A stretch of DNA of 5,374 nucleotides from CAYPOY01 sp964412395 (GTDB lineage Bacteria > Chloroflexota > Anaerolineae > B4-G1), in NCBI GenBank assembly GCA_964412395.1, contig CAYPOY010000347.1, positions 1 to 5,374 of the forward strand, read 5' to 3'. Below the pieces are notes generated by a model that was given only the letters and a program-made list of their open reading frames with translations, ran no database searches and was not told where the DNA came from. This document shows, piece after piece, positions 5,333 to 5,374 of the stretch. A program made the position numbers and the translations under genes. The first letter of the stretch is position 1; the number at the start of each line of letters is the position of its first letter.

Positions 5333-5349
5333 CGGATTCTGTGGTTTTT
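5322..5349 (+). repeat. Repeat copy C (28 bp)
   Basis: Begins CCTGGTTCTAACGG and ends TGTGGTTTTT. It shares 24 of 27 positions with copy A and 20 of 20 with the inverse of copy B. It terminates the short gene start at 5297 with TGG TTC TAA (W, F, stop), in the same reading phase as copy A. The last 25 bases of the window hold nothing else that I recognise. Confidence 0.8.
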
Positions 5350-5374
5350 GGTCCTGCATAACACTCCAGGTGAC

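Noticed and set aside
1..5374. CRISPR array, tRNA or rRNA genes
   Set aside because: No regularly spaced repeats and no tRNA or rRNA signatures seen; the three repeat copies are irregularly spaced and in both orientations.

Overview
The window looks like an accessory, heavily rearranged stretch of a moderately high-GC bacterial chromosome. The gene set (GNAT acetyltransferase, DUF362-like protein, geranylgeranyl-reductase-type flavoprotein, nitrilase-fold amidohydrolase, PLD/SNF2-type helicase) and the GC-rich codon use suggest Chloroflexota, perhaps Anaerolineae. That placement is from memory of similar gene contexts and could not be checked here.

Layout. 1-409: the C-terminal part of a GNAT-type acetyltransferase on +, whose frame carries an in-frame TGA at 38-40. 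It is translationally coupled (ATGA overlap) to 406-765, the start of a DUF362-like protein that appears to lose its proper sequence after about residue 81. 792-839: only the first 16 codons of a second FAD-dependent reductase (ribosome binding site, GTG start, GxGxxG motif), cut off abruptly. 840-2167: an AT-richer block (hand counts 40-45% GC against about 70% in one flanking sample) holding one reverse-strand gene for an unrecognised protein with about seven membrane segments, with its own near-consensus sigma70 promoter. 2168-3349: an intact geranylgeranyl-reductase-family flavoprotein. 3368-3399: a perfect 13-bp hairpin. 3430-4242: a nitrilase-fold protein that keeps the catalytic Glu and Lys but has Gly where the nucleophilic Cys should be. 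4243-4538: a winged-helix (Mrr_N-like) remnant and a small foldback repeat element. 4539-5291: a degraded PLD/SNF2 helicase, missing the middle of its PLD region and running into unrelated sequence shortly after Walker A. 5297-5332: a short gene start (MRFDKF..., reminiscent of ClpB) cut by another copy of the repeat.

The flavoprotein and the nitrilase-like gene are the only clearly full-length + strand genes and probably form one transcription unit (80-nt gap with a hairpin). Most other + strand genes are truncated at their 3' side. A repeat with three copies (4337-4363 +, 4463-4482 -, 5322-5349 +) lies directly at two of those truncation points and brings stop codons in the same phase each time. 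The most notable points are the Cys-less nitrilase, the foreign membrane-protein cassette beside a decapitated reductase paralogue, and the stop-delivering repeat bracketing helicase debris. I see no complete new system; the helicase and Mrr_N-like pieces look like the remains of a restriction or defence locus.
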